DNA of 64,000 nt from contig JALIGW010000002.1 in the NCBI GenBank assembly GCA_023053685.1, positions 243,463,177 to 243,527,176 of the forward strand, given 5' to 3'. This stretch comes from Diadophis punctatus similis (lineage: Eukaryota; Chordata; Lepidosauria; Squamata; Dipsadidae). A program made the translations under genes and the position numbers. Below are positions 55,620 through 64,000 of the stretch, in pieces. Positions within the stretch are counted from its first letter, which is position 1. Each line of letters begins with the position of its first letter. Below the pieces are notes generated by a model, which saw nothing but the letters and a program-made list of their open reading frames with translations, had not been told where the DNA came from and searched no databases.

Positions 55620-56419
55620 AAGCTTTTTAAAATAAATGCTTGATCTGAAGAGTGCTTTTGCATCTTCTTTTAAATAGCAGAGAATACTGTATACTTCCAG
55701 AAAGCCACATCAATTTTAACAGTATCTGTACAAGTATAGTCTGAAATGTAACAGTGTCCTGTTTTAGTATTAAGATAAGGCAGCTCAGTTAAACCCTGAC
55801 TTAGTCATGTTTGTAGTAGATCTATTTAAACAATTGGGAGGAGTTAGTGTGACTACATTTAAGAAAACTTTCTGGCATTAATATTTTGCTATAATGTACA
55901 TTTCTCCAATTCTTTGCTATTTCTATGGGTCAGGCACACATGCACAGAAATACACAACAAACAGTGTATATCATCTGTACTGTTTGCTGTTTCCCCCCCT
56001 TGTTTTCCTCCCCCAAAACTAAGGTCCATCTTATACTCCGGTGCGTCTTATACTCTGAAAAATACGGTAAGTGCTTAGTGAACATTACATTGAGTTACTT
56101 ATACAGCCCAATATTAATAACAATATTATTAATATTACTACTAATCATAATGATGATATATTGTTTGCTTATATATAATCATAATCTTTAATTATTTACT
56201 TATACCTAGAGGTAATCTTTTATCTTCTATCTTTTCCTTCTGTTATCTAGCCAGTGATATAACATATCCCATGTTGAGAAATATTCTCAACCATTTATTC
56301 CTAAGGAAATATTCCTTAGCCTTTATTTTTAGCGTCAATCTAGCCATCTCTACACAATCTAATATCTTTTTAATTATCTTCTCCTCTGTAGGAGTATCCT
56401 CATTCTTCCATTATTGTGC
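55620..56419. other. AT-rich intergenic sequence
   Basis: Apart from a right-end piece of the TA-target MITE (about 56015-56070), nothing is recognised. This is the gap between the third ZNF remnant and the hairpin. Confidence 0.4.
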
Positions 56420-56730
56420 AAATGCAATTCTCGCCGCTCAAAGAATATTTTCCAGGTAAACCATACATCATACTTCAAATATTTAAACTGCATCTTTCCT
56501 ATATGGATTAGTGTGTGATTTTTAAGGGACGATTGACAAGAAAATGCCCTCCCACAATCATAAGGGGAGGGAAGGAATAAGAAACTATTAGATTGTGGGA
56601 GAGCATTTTCTTGTCAATTGTCTCTTAAAAATCACACACTAATCCATATAGGAAAGATGCAGTTTAAATATTTGAAGTATGATGTATGGTTTACCTGGAA
56701 AATATTCTTTGAGCGGCGAAAATTGCATTT
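56420..56730. repeat. Hairpin with 140-bp arms downstream of the intact ZNF gene
   Basis: The left arm 56420-56559 and right arm 56591-56730 are inverted copies, nearly perfect, around a 31-bp spacer. They begin and end with aaatgcaatt(c/t)tcgccgc. The right arm begins 46 bp after the stop codon of the minus-strand gene, so the gene's own 3' flanking sequence is repeated backwards. Confidence 0.95.
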
Positions 56731-56775
56731 TCTGATGTCTCGCTTTTGAAGAAAACATTACCGCACTCTGCATCT

Positions 56776-58488
56776 CTATGGTTTCACTCGCATATGGACC
56801 TTTTGATGCTTTCCAAGGTGTTGTTTTTGGGAAAAAGCTTTCCCACACTCCACACATAGGTATGGCTTCTCCCCGGTGTGGATTCTCTGATGAACCCGAA
56901 GCAGTGTTGCTGTGAGAAAACCTTTCCCACACTCCCCACATTTATAGGGCCTCTCTCCTGTGTGCCCCTTCTGATGTCTCCGAAGTTCAGCAGACTCCAC
57001 AAATGTTTTCTCACATTCTGGGCATTGATAGGGTCTGTCTCCAGTGTGAAGTTTCTGATGTCGAATTAGGTGTGACTTCAAGACAAAAGATCTCCCACAT
57101 ACTGGGCACTGATAGGGTCTTTCCCCAGTGTGAAGTTTCTGATGTCGAATTAGGTGTGACTTGCTGCCAAAACATCTCTCACATTCGGCGCACTTTTCAT
57201 TTTTCTGCACACGCCTGTAACGCTTCTCTCCTGTGTGAACTCTTTTGTGGTTTCTAAGATAATATTGGCAGCGAAAAGATTTCCCACACTCCAGACATTT
57301 ATATGGATTCTCTCCACTGTGCTTTCTCTGATGCGTCAAAAGTCCATCTTTCCGGATAAAAGATTTCTCACACAGTGAGCATTTATGGGGTTTCTCACCC
57401 ATGTGGATTTGGCAGTGACTTCTAAAGGATGATGAACGAGGAAATGCTTTCCCACAGTCTAAACATTTGAACTTTTTTTCCCCTCTGTGAACATTCTCAT
57501 GACTTCTAAGGGTTTGTATTGTACGGAAAAATGTTCCACATTCAATGCACATATAGGGCTTCACCCCTGTATGGATACTCTGATGTTGAAAAAGAGCTTC
57601 CTTCAAGGAAAAACATTTATCACAATCAATGCATTTATATAGTTTTTCTGCCCTGTGCGTCCTTTGGTGTCTCCGAAGTCCAGCAGACTCCACAAATCGT
57701 TTCTCACATTCTGGGCACTGGTAGGGTCTGTCTCCAGTGTGAAGTCTCTGATGTCGAATTAGAGTTGACTTGCTGGAAAAATATTTCCCACATTCTAGGC
57801 ATGTTTTGCTTTCCTCCTTTGTGTGAGTTTTATTATGTTTATAAAGAGATGAGCTCCGAGTGAAACATTTTCCACACTCAAAGCATTTATAAGGACTTTG
57901 CCCTGTGTGAATTTTCTCATGTTTTCTAAACAATTCTTTATAACGGAAAGATTTCCCACACTCCAGACATTGATAAGGTTTCTCTCTGGTGTGGATTTGC
58001 TGATGTTTAAGCAGCTGCGAGGTTTGAGAAAAGCACAGCCCACATTCCACACACTTGCAGGGCTTCTCTTCAGTCGGGCTGTTCTGAGGCCTAGAAAGAC
58101 GCCGTCTCTCAGGAAATCTTCCCCAGCGCTTCCAGGATTCCTGAGATCTCTTTCCCTGGTGGATTCGCTGATGGGCTCCAAGGTCCGAGCCTTTAGCAAA
58201 ACGCTCTCCGCACTCTCCGCATTTGTAAGGCTTCAGTCCAGGGTGGCTCCGGAGATGTTTGGCAAAGCTCCACACTCCAGGAAAGGAGATCCCACAAGGA
58301 AAACACAGGTGGGATCCATTCCCCGTATGTAGCTTCCGGTGGATCAAAAGGAGGGACCGGTGAGCAAAGGATTTCCCACACTCAGAGCATTTTGAGTGTC
58401 TCCCCTGATTCCTCTGAGGGGACCTTTGGCCAAAGTGTTCCCCCCTCTGCATAGTTTCCAGGGGCTGCTCACTTCCAGGGCTTTCCAT
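56776..58488 (-). CDS. Intact C2H2 zinc-finger gene, 18 fingers
   Basis: A 570-aa protein is read from ATG at 58488 (MESPGSEQPLETMQRGEHFG) to the stop at 56776. After about 32 residues, 18 C2H2 fingers fill the rest, from '[19 protein letters not shown]' to 'YLCVECGKAFSQKQHLGKH'. Linkers are mostly TGE(K/R)PY, with irregular ones after fingers 3 and 13. No KRAB, SCAN or BTB domain is encoded in this exon. The exon opens after acceptor cttcatcctgcag at 58657; the preceding promoter is likely the CpG block at 61.7-62.5 kb. The 169 bp from the acceptor to the ATG differ from the left copy by a 1-base indel, so they are best taken as 5' UTR. A hairpin lies just downstream. Nuclear DNA binding is the family role; the target is unknown. 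Confidence 0.9.
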   Translation of the reverse strand: MESPGSEQPLETMQRGEHFGQRSPQRNQGRHSKCSECGKSFAHRSLLLIHRKLHTGNGSHLCFPCGISFPGVWSFAKHLRSHPGLKPYKCGECGERFAKGSDLGAHQRIHQGKRSQESWKRWGRFPERRRLSRPQNSPTEEKPCKCVECGLCFSQTSQLLKHQQIHTREKPYQCLECGKSFRYKELFRKHEKIHTGQSPYKCFECGKCFTRSSSLYKHNKTHTKEESKTCLECGKYFSSKSTLIRHQRLHTGDRPYQCPECEKRFVESAGLRRHQRTHRAEKLYKCIDCDKCFSLKEALFQHQSIHTGVKPYMCIECGTFFRTIQTLRSHENVHRGEKKFKCLDCGKAFPRSSSFRSHCQIHMGEKPHKCSLCEKSFIRKDGLLTHQRKHSGENPYKCLECGKSFRCQYYLRNHKRVHTGEKRYRRVQKNEKCAECERCFGSKSHLIRHQKLHTGERPYQCPVCGRSFVLKSHLIRHQKLHTGDRPYQCPECEKTFVESAELRRHQKGHTGERPYKCGECGKGFLTATLLRVHQRIHTGEKPYLCVECGKAFSQKQHLGKHQKVHMRVKP

Positions 58489-58656
58489 CCGAGGAAATTC
58501 TTACAAGCAGAACTTTGGCCAAAAGGTTGGAAGATGGGCAGGAGGATGGGCTCCAGCACGAGTCCAAAAGCTGAGAAGGTGAAACCTCTGGTCCCGGTGA
58601 CTGACTCAGATTGGATCCTGCAAGCAGAACTTTCTCCAAAGGTTTTCCTGGTGGCA

Positions 58657-58711
58657 CCTGCAGGATGAAGATAAAAGAAGTGAAGGAGGGAGGAAGATTT
58701 ATTTTCTTCAA
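58657..58711 (-). promoter_or_regulatory. Splice acceptor region of the intact ZNF exon
   Basis: On the minus strand the polypyrimidine tract 'ctccttcacttcttttatct' is followed by catcctgcag|gtgcc. The identical signal precedes the left copy at 46835. Confidence 0.75.
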
Positions 58712-58907
58712 CTCTCTCTACAGCCCAAACAATTGCTGGAAGACTATATTCCCTCCCCCAGAATCAAAGCCATGCTGGGATCCTCCCTGCGGAGCTGACC
58801 TTCCTTTTCCCTTTTCTTAGCACAATGAGAGGATGGCTGACAGAGTACCTGTTGCTCCCTATTTGCCTGCCTGAACTGTGGATGATCCCTGCCTTTTCCT
58901 TTAAAAC

Positions 58908-58955
<48 letters not shown>
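58908..58955. repeat. (GT)n microsatellite
   Basis: About 23 uninterrupted GT units. Confidence 0.98.
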
Positions 58956-58956
<1 letters not shown>

Positions 58957-59042
58957 TGCTGCATGATGCGAGACAAACTACAAAGACCCTACCCCATAGG
59001 ATTTGTAAGTGCCAGGTAGATGTAATTGTGTACAGAGTAGGT

Positions 59043-59371
59043 TGTTGAGAATTGAGTTACGGCTAGAGGTGATAAGATCTTTTTCCTTAGAAACTAATTC
59101 TTGTCAAATAAAACCCGATAATAAAGTCTAATTAATAAAATATTTATTTCAGTAGAAAAGACCGTAAAAAACCATAATCTTAATAGCTACATTTCTGCAA
59201 CCCAAATCACGTCCTCTCTCGGCAGAGGACTATCGCAGAGGAAAGAATGAATGCAATGGAATGTTAGACATGCGCAGATCACCCATCACGTGTCTGCTTT
59301 GCTAGGAATGTCTGAGTACCATAGAGTGTAGCATATGATCACAGCTGACAATAAAAATTCACATCGTGACA
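59043..59371 (-). mobile_element. Solo LTR, family C, inserted after the duplication
   Basis: Plus-strand limits tgttgagaattg and catcgtgaca; 5-bp TSD taggt (59038-59042 and 59372-59376). The left arm keeps the empty site 'tgaatacctacatagttaga' near 45558. Confidence 0.88.
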
Positions 59372-59654
59372 TAGGTATTCATGGAGACTGTTCTTTGAGT
59401 CAGCACAGATTGAATATGTCTCTCTTCCAGAATGGCTTCCTATAGTTGCTTTAATGTTTAGGGAGGATGCAAATACATTCATTGGGGTCAGCAATGGCTC
59501 ACTTTGGGGGTCAAGAGAGACCCCCATTTCCTGAAAGGGAGGCTGAGGGCATATTTGGCCCAATTTTATTGCCAGCTATAAAGATGTTTTACATAAAAAG
59601 GGGGAACTTAAAACTAAGCATAGGGATTGCATGCATATCCAGTCATATCCAAGA

Positions 59655-60180
59655 ATAACATGGTGGTCATATGTGCAGATACAATCTTGATACGAGAAGG
59701 ATGTTAAAACGTATGTTTGTATAAAGAATTAACAGAATTAGATCAGAGTCCTTTCGGAATTGGGCGGCATACAAATGCAATAAAATAAATAAATAAATAT
59801 TAACAAGGACAGATGAAAAATTAATAAAGAAAATTTATAGCTAGTTGTTAAGTATTAAGATGGAAGAGGAACAAGTTAAAGAGACAATGATAGTATAGGC
59901 CAGGGGTAGGCAAAGTTGGCTCTTCTATAATTCGTGGACTTCAACTCCCAGAATTCCTAAGCTAGCATGATTGGCTCAGAAATTCTGGGAGTTGAAATCC
60001 ATGAGTCATAAAAGAGCCAACTTTGCCTACCCCTGGTATAGGCTAAAAATGTTGGATATCCGATTGAGTTAGAAAAATGGCAGAAATTATGGGATAGAAA
60101 TTATAAATTAACAATGTCTACTGCATAAAAAGAGAACCTTTATAAAATGTTTTATAGATGGCACTTTCCACCCTGTCCGA
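59655..60180 (+). mobile_element. L1 ORF2 fragment with nested elements
   Basis: Pieces equivalent to 'WWSYVQIQS', 'KMEEEQVKETM' and 'ENLYKMFYRWHFPPCPK' match the C-terminal part of the L1 at 22.1-24.9 kb. An L2 tail (59745-59805) and a MITE (59901-60035) interrupt it. Confidence 0.75.
59901..60035. mobile_element. Short palindromic hAT MITE, 135 bp
   Basis: Near-perfect palindrome: caggggtaggcaaagttggc and gccaactttgcctacccctg; exact 8-bp TSD gtataggc (59893-59900 and 60036-60043). Confidence 0.93.
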
Positions 60181-60264
60181 AATGGTATGGTCTCCTGCTT
60201 GACCTGGGGACTGGACTAGAAGACCTCCAAGGTCCCTTCCAGTTCTATTTTGATTGATAAAAGG

Positions 60265-60595
60265 CCTGGAGACTAAAACATTTGAAGAACGTTTGCAGGA
60301 ATTATGTATAGTTTGTCTAGAGAAAAGGCGCTGAAAAAGGACTGTGGGGTTGCGTGATAGTATTCCAGTATGGGAGTGGCTAAAACAAAGAAGAGCGGAT
60401 CAAATTATTTTCCAAAGCATCAGAAGGCAAGCGAAGAAATAATGGGTGGAAACTAATCGAGGACAGAATAAGAAGAAACTTCCCAACGAGATCAATTAAC
60501 CAATATAACAACTGGTCTGCCAAAGTTGTGGGTGCTCCAACACTGGAGGTTTTTAAGAAAAGAATGGACAGCCACAGGTCTGAAATGGTATAGGG
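60265..60595 (+). mobile_element. CR1 3' fragment
   Basis: 'gaagaacgtttgcaggaatt' to 'tctgaaatggtataggg', decayed. Confidence 0.75.
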
Positions 60596-60977
60596 CAGTG
60601 ATGGCGAACCTATGGCACGTGTGCCACAGGTGGCATGGGGAGCCATATCTGAGGCCACGCGAGGCGTTGCCCTATGTCAGCTCCAGCGCGCATGCGCATG
60701 CTGGCCAGCTGATTTTTGGCCTTCTTTTCGGCCATTTTTGCTCTCCCCAGGCTTCAGGAAAGCCTCCTGAACCCTGGGGAGAGTGAAAAACAGCCCAACG
60801 GGCCTACCGGAAATCAGGAGGATTCAGTGAGGCCTGTGCACATATGCGGGGGAGCAGCACAGGGGAGTTGTCCGCATGCGCAGGGGGCAGCACGGGGGTT
60901 GTGCGCATGCATGGGGAGCACATTGCATTATGGGTGTGGGTACACATGCGCGCTATTGCGCGTGCACCCTTTTGGCC
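60596..60977 (+). mobile_element. hAT MITE, right end missing, inside CR1
   Basis: Left end cagtgatggcgaacctatgg follows gtataggg, the same CR1 site used at 20192 and 32345. Homology stops at 'cacccttttggcc'. Confidence 0.8.
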
Positions 60978-61354
60978 ACATCACACCCTCCTTCAGAGCA
61001 AAACTAGGCAAATAATGATTTTTTCCCCCAGATTATACTCAGCTTTGTAGAAACAAAAGTAAACAATGAAAATACTAAAATGAAAGCAAAGAATATCAAT
61101 TCTTCTTCATTTAGATGAAGCCGAAAGAAAGTGGATCTTTTCTCCGTTGGGAGAACATTCAACACAATTCAAGCAATTTGAACCTTCCCCCCCCAAACAA
61201 AACCCTCCACCACCAATTGAAGTGAGGAGGCGGGTATTTCTTTCATTCACACAATAATCCCCCCCTGAAACCCAGATTATACTCAGCTTTGCAGAAACAA
61301 GAGTAAACAAAATATTCATTTTGCTCCATTTAGATGAAGCCAAAAGAAAGTTAG

Positions 61355-61535
61355 GTTTCCTGCCTAAACAGGGTGTTGGACTAGAAGACCTCCAAGGTCC
61401 CTTCCAACTAAACTAAACAAACTAAACTGAACTAAACTGAACTAAACTATTCCATTCCATTCATTATTCCATTCCATTCCATTCCTTATTCTATTCTATT
61501 CATTATTCCGTTCATTATTCCATTCCATTCCATTC
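61355..61535 (+). mobile_element. CR1 tail with expanded pentanucleotide run
   Basis: 'ggactagaagacctccaagg' followed by ctaaa/attcc-type repeats to 61535. Confidence 0.7.
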
Positions 61536-61689
61536 TGGATCTTTTCTCCGTTGGGAGAAAATGAATTCAATTCAAGCAATTTAAACCTTTTTCCCCCCTA
61601 AACAAAACCTTCCACCCCAAATTGAAGTGATAAGGCGGGTATTTCTTTCATTCACACAATAATCCCCCCCTTAAACCCTTAAAAGAAAA

Positions 61690-62555
61690 GCCCCCTTTCC
61701 CTCCGAGGCTTCCCCCCCCCCTTTGCCCAGAGGCTCCCCGTCCAGCCCCGCATCCACCCGGGACCCTCCTGGCACCGAGGGGGCACTCGGGGCTACCTTC
61801 CTCCTGGCGGGGAGAAGCCCTCCTGGCAGCCCGAGGGAGAGCAGGAGCCCCACCTGCCCGGAGCGGGGACGAGGAGCAGCCTTGCCGGACACCAAGAATT
61901 TGCACAGCCGCCCAAAATGCCGCAACTGGGGAAAAAGGACAACAAAACTCCTCGAAGCTCAGCTCCCAGACACGTGGGACGGGAGAACGAGAGGAGCTTC
62001 CTAGACTGGCCCCTCGGAGGCTTCTCCCCTTCCGGCACAGGTTTTTTCCCTGGGAGAGTGGGTGTGAGGCGCTCTGGCCTCTCCTTTCTCTCCTCTCCCT
62101 GGAGCGGCTGCAGTTTCGGGGTCCGGCAAGCGCCGCTTCCCCCTCGGTGGGCGCTGGGCGAGCCGCCTCTTTCCCGGCCGGGCGAAGGCGAGGCTTTTAA
62201 AGAGGGAGGGCGGCGTTGGGAAGGCAGAGGGGCAGGACTCCAGCAGCTGTCATCCCCAGCCGACTTGGCCGGGGATGATGGTGTCCCAGAGCTGGGATCA
62301 GCAGGAGGGTGTTTGGCGGCTCTTTCCAAGCTGCCGCCTTCCCAGTTGGGGCGAGTTCCCACGGCGGCTCAACCCAACCCGGGTTGGGTCACGTTGGAAG
62401 GGCCGGTCTGTTGGGCAACGCAACCCCGTCCATGCTTCTCCGTTAGGGAGTTTGTGTCCAAGTTTGGTCTGGTGCGTTTTTTTGGGGGGGGGGGGACTGT
62501 TAAGTTTTTCTTGGGGCGAGGGTTTAACAGATTAAGAGTTGGAACACCCCCCCCC
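61690..62555. promoter_or_regulatory. CpG-rich promoter-like block, right arm
   Basis: Inverted duplicate of 40240-41160, about 5' of the intact ZNF gene on the minus strand. It conserves the GC boxes and the segment 'gtgtccggcaag' reversed. A block at 62000-62060 differs in sequence and length from the left copy. No defined start site was seen. Confidence 0.55.
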
Positions 62556-62559
62556 AATA

Positions 62560-62939
62560 GTGGTAGTCCTCCACTTACAACAGTTCGTTTAGTGACCGTT
62601 CAAAGCTGCTGGAAAAAGTGACTTACGACTGTTTTTCTCGGCGGCATTCCCCAGGGTCACGTGATCAAAATTCCAATGCCGGGCAACCGACTTGCATGGA
62701 TGATGGTTTGCAGTGTCCCGGGGTTATGTGATCAACGTTTGCCACCTTCGTTTGAGCAAAGTCGGTGGGGGAAACCAGATTCACTGAACAGCTTGGTTTA
62801 TTAACTTAAAAACAGCAGTGATTCCCTTAACAATGGCAGCAGGAAAAGTCCTAAAATGGGGCGAAGCTCGTTTAACAAATGCCTCGCTTAACAACAGATA
62901 TTTGGGGCTCAATTGTGGTCGTAACTCGAGGACTACATG
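62560..62939. mobile_element. 'agtcctcgacttacgacc' MITE in right arm
   Basis: Duplicate of 39831-40224, flanked by TA; ends gtggtagtcctccacttaca and aactcgaggactacatg. Confidence 0.85.
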
Positions 62940-63075
62940 TATTGCTTTTTGAACAGTAGTTAAGGGGGGGCAGTTTTAGCACTTCCTCCTTCCATTCCCC
63001 CCCCCCCACACACACAAACCCAAACCTTGAAAGTAAGTTTAGCATAAGAGAGAAAAAGGAAAGAAAGTTTGAGAA

Positions 63076-63495
63076 AAAAAACACTCAAACATCTCAACAG
63101 GAGACCACTTGGACAATAAACATGAGCTTTTTATTCTTTTGCAAAAGGGCAGTGGAAGGAGAGTTCTCCGACCACAGCAACATTCTGAACTGAATACACT
63201 GTATAAATACATTTTTAGGTTTAGAGGCAAACAACAATTTTACTCCTCCCATTTCATTGTTCACTCATTTTACGTAACACTTTTGGCATCTTACTTGGGT
63301 GACTTCCAGCGTGGAAATTCCCTAGAACTTCACATCATTTCTGACATCTGCATACTTCCTTTTTCTTGTCTTGTTCCTACGTTAACAGCTGAAGTGCCTC
63401 ACTTAACAACTGTGGCAGGAAAGGTCGTAAAATGGAGGAAAACTCCCTCCAACACTGGTCTTGTTGAGCAACAGACATACTGGGCTCAATTGAGG
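63076..63495. other. Sequence outside the inverted duplication
   Basis: No gene recognised; 63385-63495 resembles a piece of the 'cgacttacgacc' MITE ('ggtcgtaaaatggagg'). Confidence 0.4.
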
Positions 63496-63499
63496 TCGT

Positions 63500-64000
63500 A
63501 AGACAGAGGTTGTTGTGGTCCTCCAGCGGCCTGTACAGCTGGCAGCAGAGTCGGACAGCGAGGAGGCTGGGGAGGAACCTGGGGCAGGCCTGGAGTCTGG
63601 AGAAGGCTCAATGCCAGAGGCAGGAATCCAGCCAGGACTTCCAGAACCTCCAGAGGCTGACATGAGCGAGGCAGAGGAACAGGGGGAGCCTGTTCTCAAT
63701 GCACGCATGCGCAGAGCTGCCAAAAGGCAAGAACGGTTCCAGAGGAGAAGGACTACTCGGGAGTAAGGCTTGGGGATAATTGGCCCCTCCCATAGCTATA
63801 TAAGTGAAGAACACGAAAGGGTGAGTTGCAGGAAGCAACTCCATTTCTAGGTCTCGTCTTTGCAACTTAAGCCTCAATTTGGAACTTGCCAAAGTTTTCC
63901 TGCAAATTGTTCCTTGGCAGTTTGCCAAAGAAGAGCAAGGTTCGTGTGTCTTATCTGCCTTTCTCTGAAAGACTCTTATTCAGACTTGTTTTATTTTGCT
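63500..64000 (+). mobile_element. LTR retrotransposon end, cut by window edge
   Basis: An 83-codon frame end (63515-63766: 'QRPVQLAAESDSEEAGEEPG', 'LNARMRRAAKRQERFQRR') is followed by LTR-like sequence with a TATA-like 'gctatataagtg' near 63797. It is homologous to the intronic fragment at 9750-10430. Confidence 0.65.

Larger units (their letters stand above)
56740..63075 (-). repeat. Right arm of large inverted duplication
   Basis: Inverted counterpart of 39660-48690; see that entry for block pairs. It is shorter than the left arm because it lacks the CR1 copies, the hAT and the SINE that enlarge the left arm. It has its own solo LTR, (GT)n run and internal duplication of 61540-61690 at 61125-61275. 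Confidence 0.88.

Noticed and set aside
58469..58711. 80-aa frame upstream of the intact ZNF as an N-terminal coding extension
   Set aside because: It is in a different frame from the fingers, and the left copy reads another frame through the same stretch; a 5' UTR is simpler.

Overview
The window is nuclear DNA from a squamate reptile, most probably a snake. The evidence is the repeat content. There are CR1, L2, L1 and Rex1-like LINEs, and a tRNA-derived SINE family ending in a (TTGCTA)-like tail. AATAG arrays grow out of LINE 3' ends, and there are long GATA/GACA (Bkm-type) arrays. Many palindromic hAT and Tc1/mariner-like MITEs are nested in one another. The coding part is a small cluster of C2H2 zinc-finger genes, two of which carry a SCAN domain. 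No prokaryotic feature, tRNA gene or rRNA gene was found.

Layout. 1-8.4 kb: a stack of nested transposons in a decayed CR1, ending in a 168-bp tandem array that is split by a 2-kb L2 LINE; then another CR1. 8.55-16.23 kb (+): a three-exon SCAN-zinc-finger gene (631 aa, 7 fingers) whose introns hold an LTR-element fragment, a SINE and long GATA/GGAT/AATAG arrays. 16.2-31 kb: MITEs, a 5'-truncated L1, a Rex1-like LINE with a 1.4-kb AATAG-type array, and more MITEs. 31.37-39.07 kb (-): a second three-exon SCAN-zinc-finger gene (549 aa, 5 fingers), convergent with the first; its introns hold two solo LTRs, a deleted mariner and a long purine tract.

39.7-63.1 kb: a large inverted duplication. Each arm has a CpG-rich promoter-like block (40.4-41.2 kb; 61.7-62.5 kb) and a multi-finger ZNF exon (47.0-48.6 kb on +; 56.8-58.5 kb on -). 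The right copy is intact (570 aa, 18 fingers). The left copy is broken by two 1-base deletions. A third, degenerate copy lies at 54.9-55.2 kb. A hairpin with 140-bp arms lies just downstream of the intact right gene. The right edge enters an LTR retrotransposon.

The intact genes encode probable nuclear DNA-binding proteins. Both SCAN genes keep a gag-capsid-like region N-terminal to the SCAN domain, which matches the proposed origin of SCAN from a Gypsy-type gag. Exon structures were read by eye from splice signals and phase; no transcript data were available. Boundaries of repeats are approximate unless a target-site duplication (TSD) is given.
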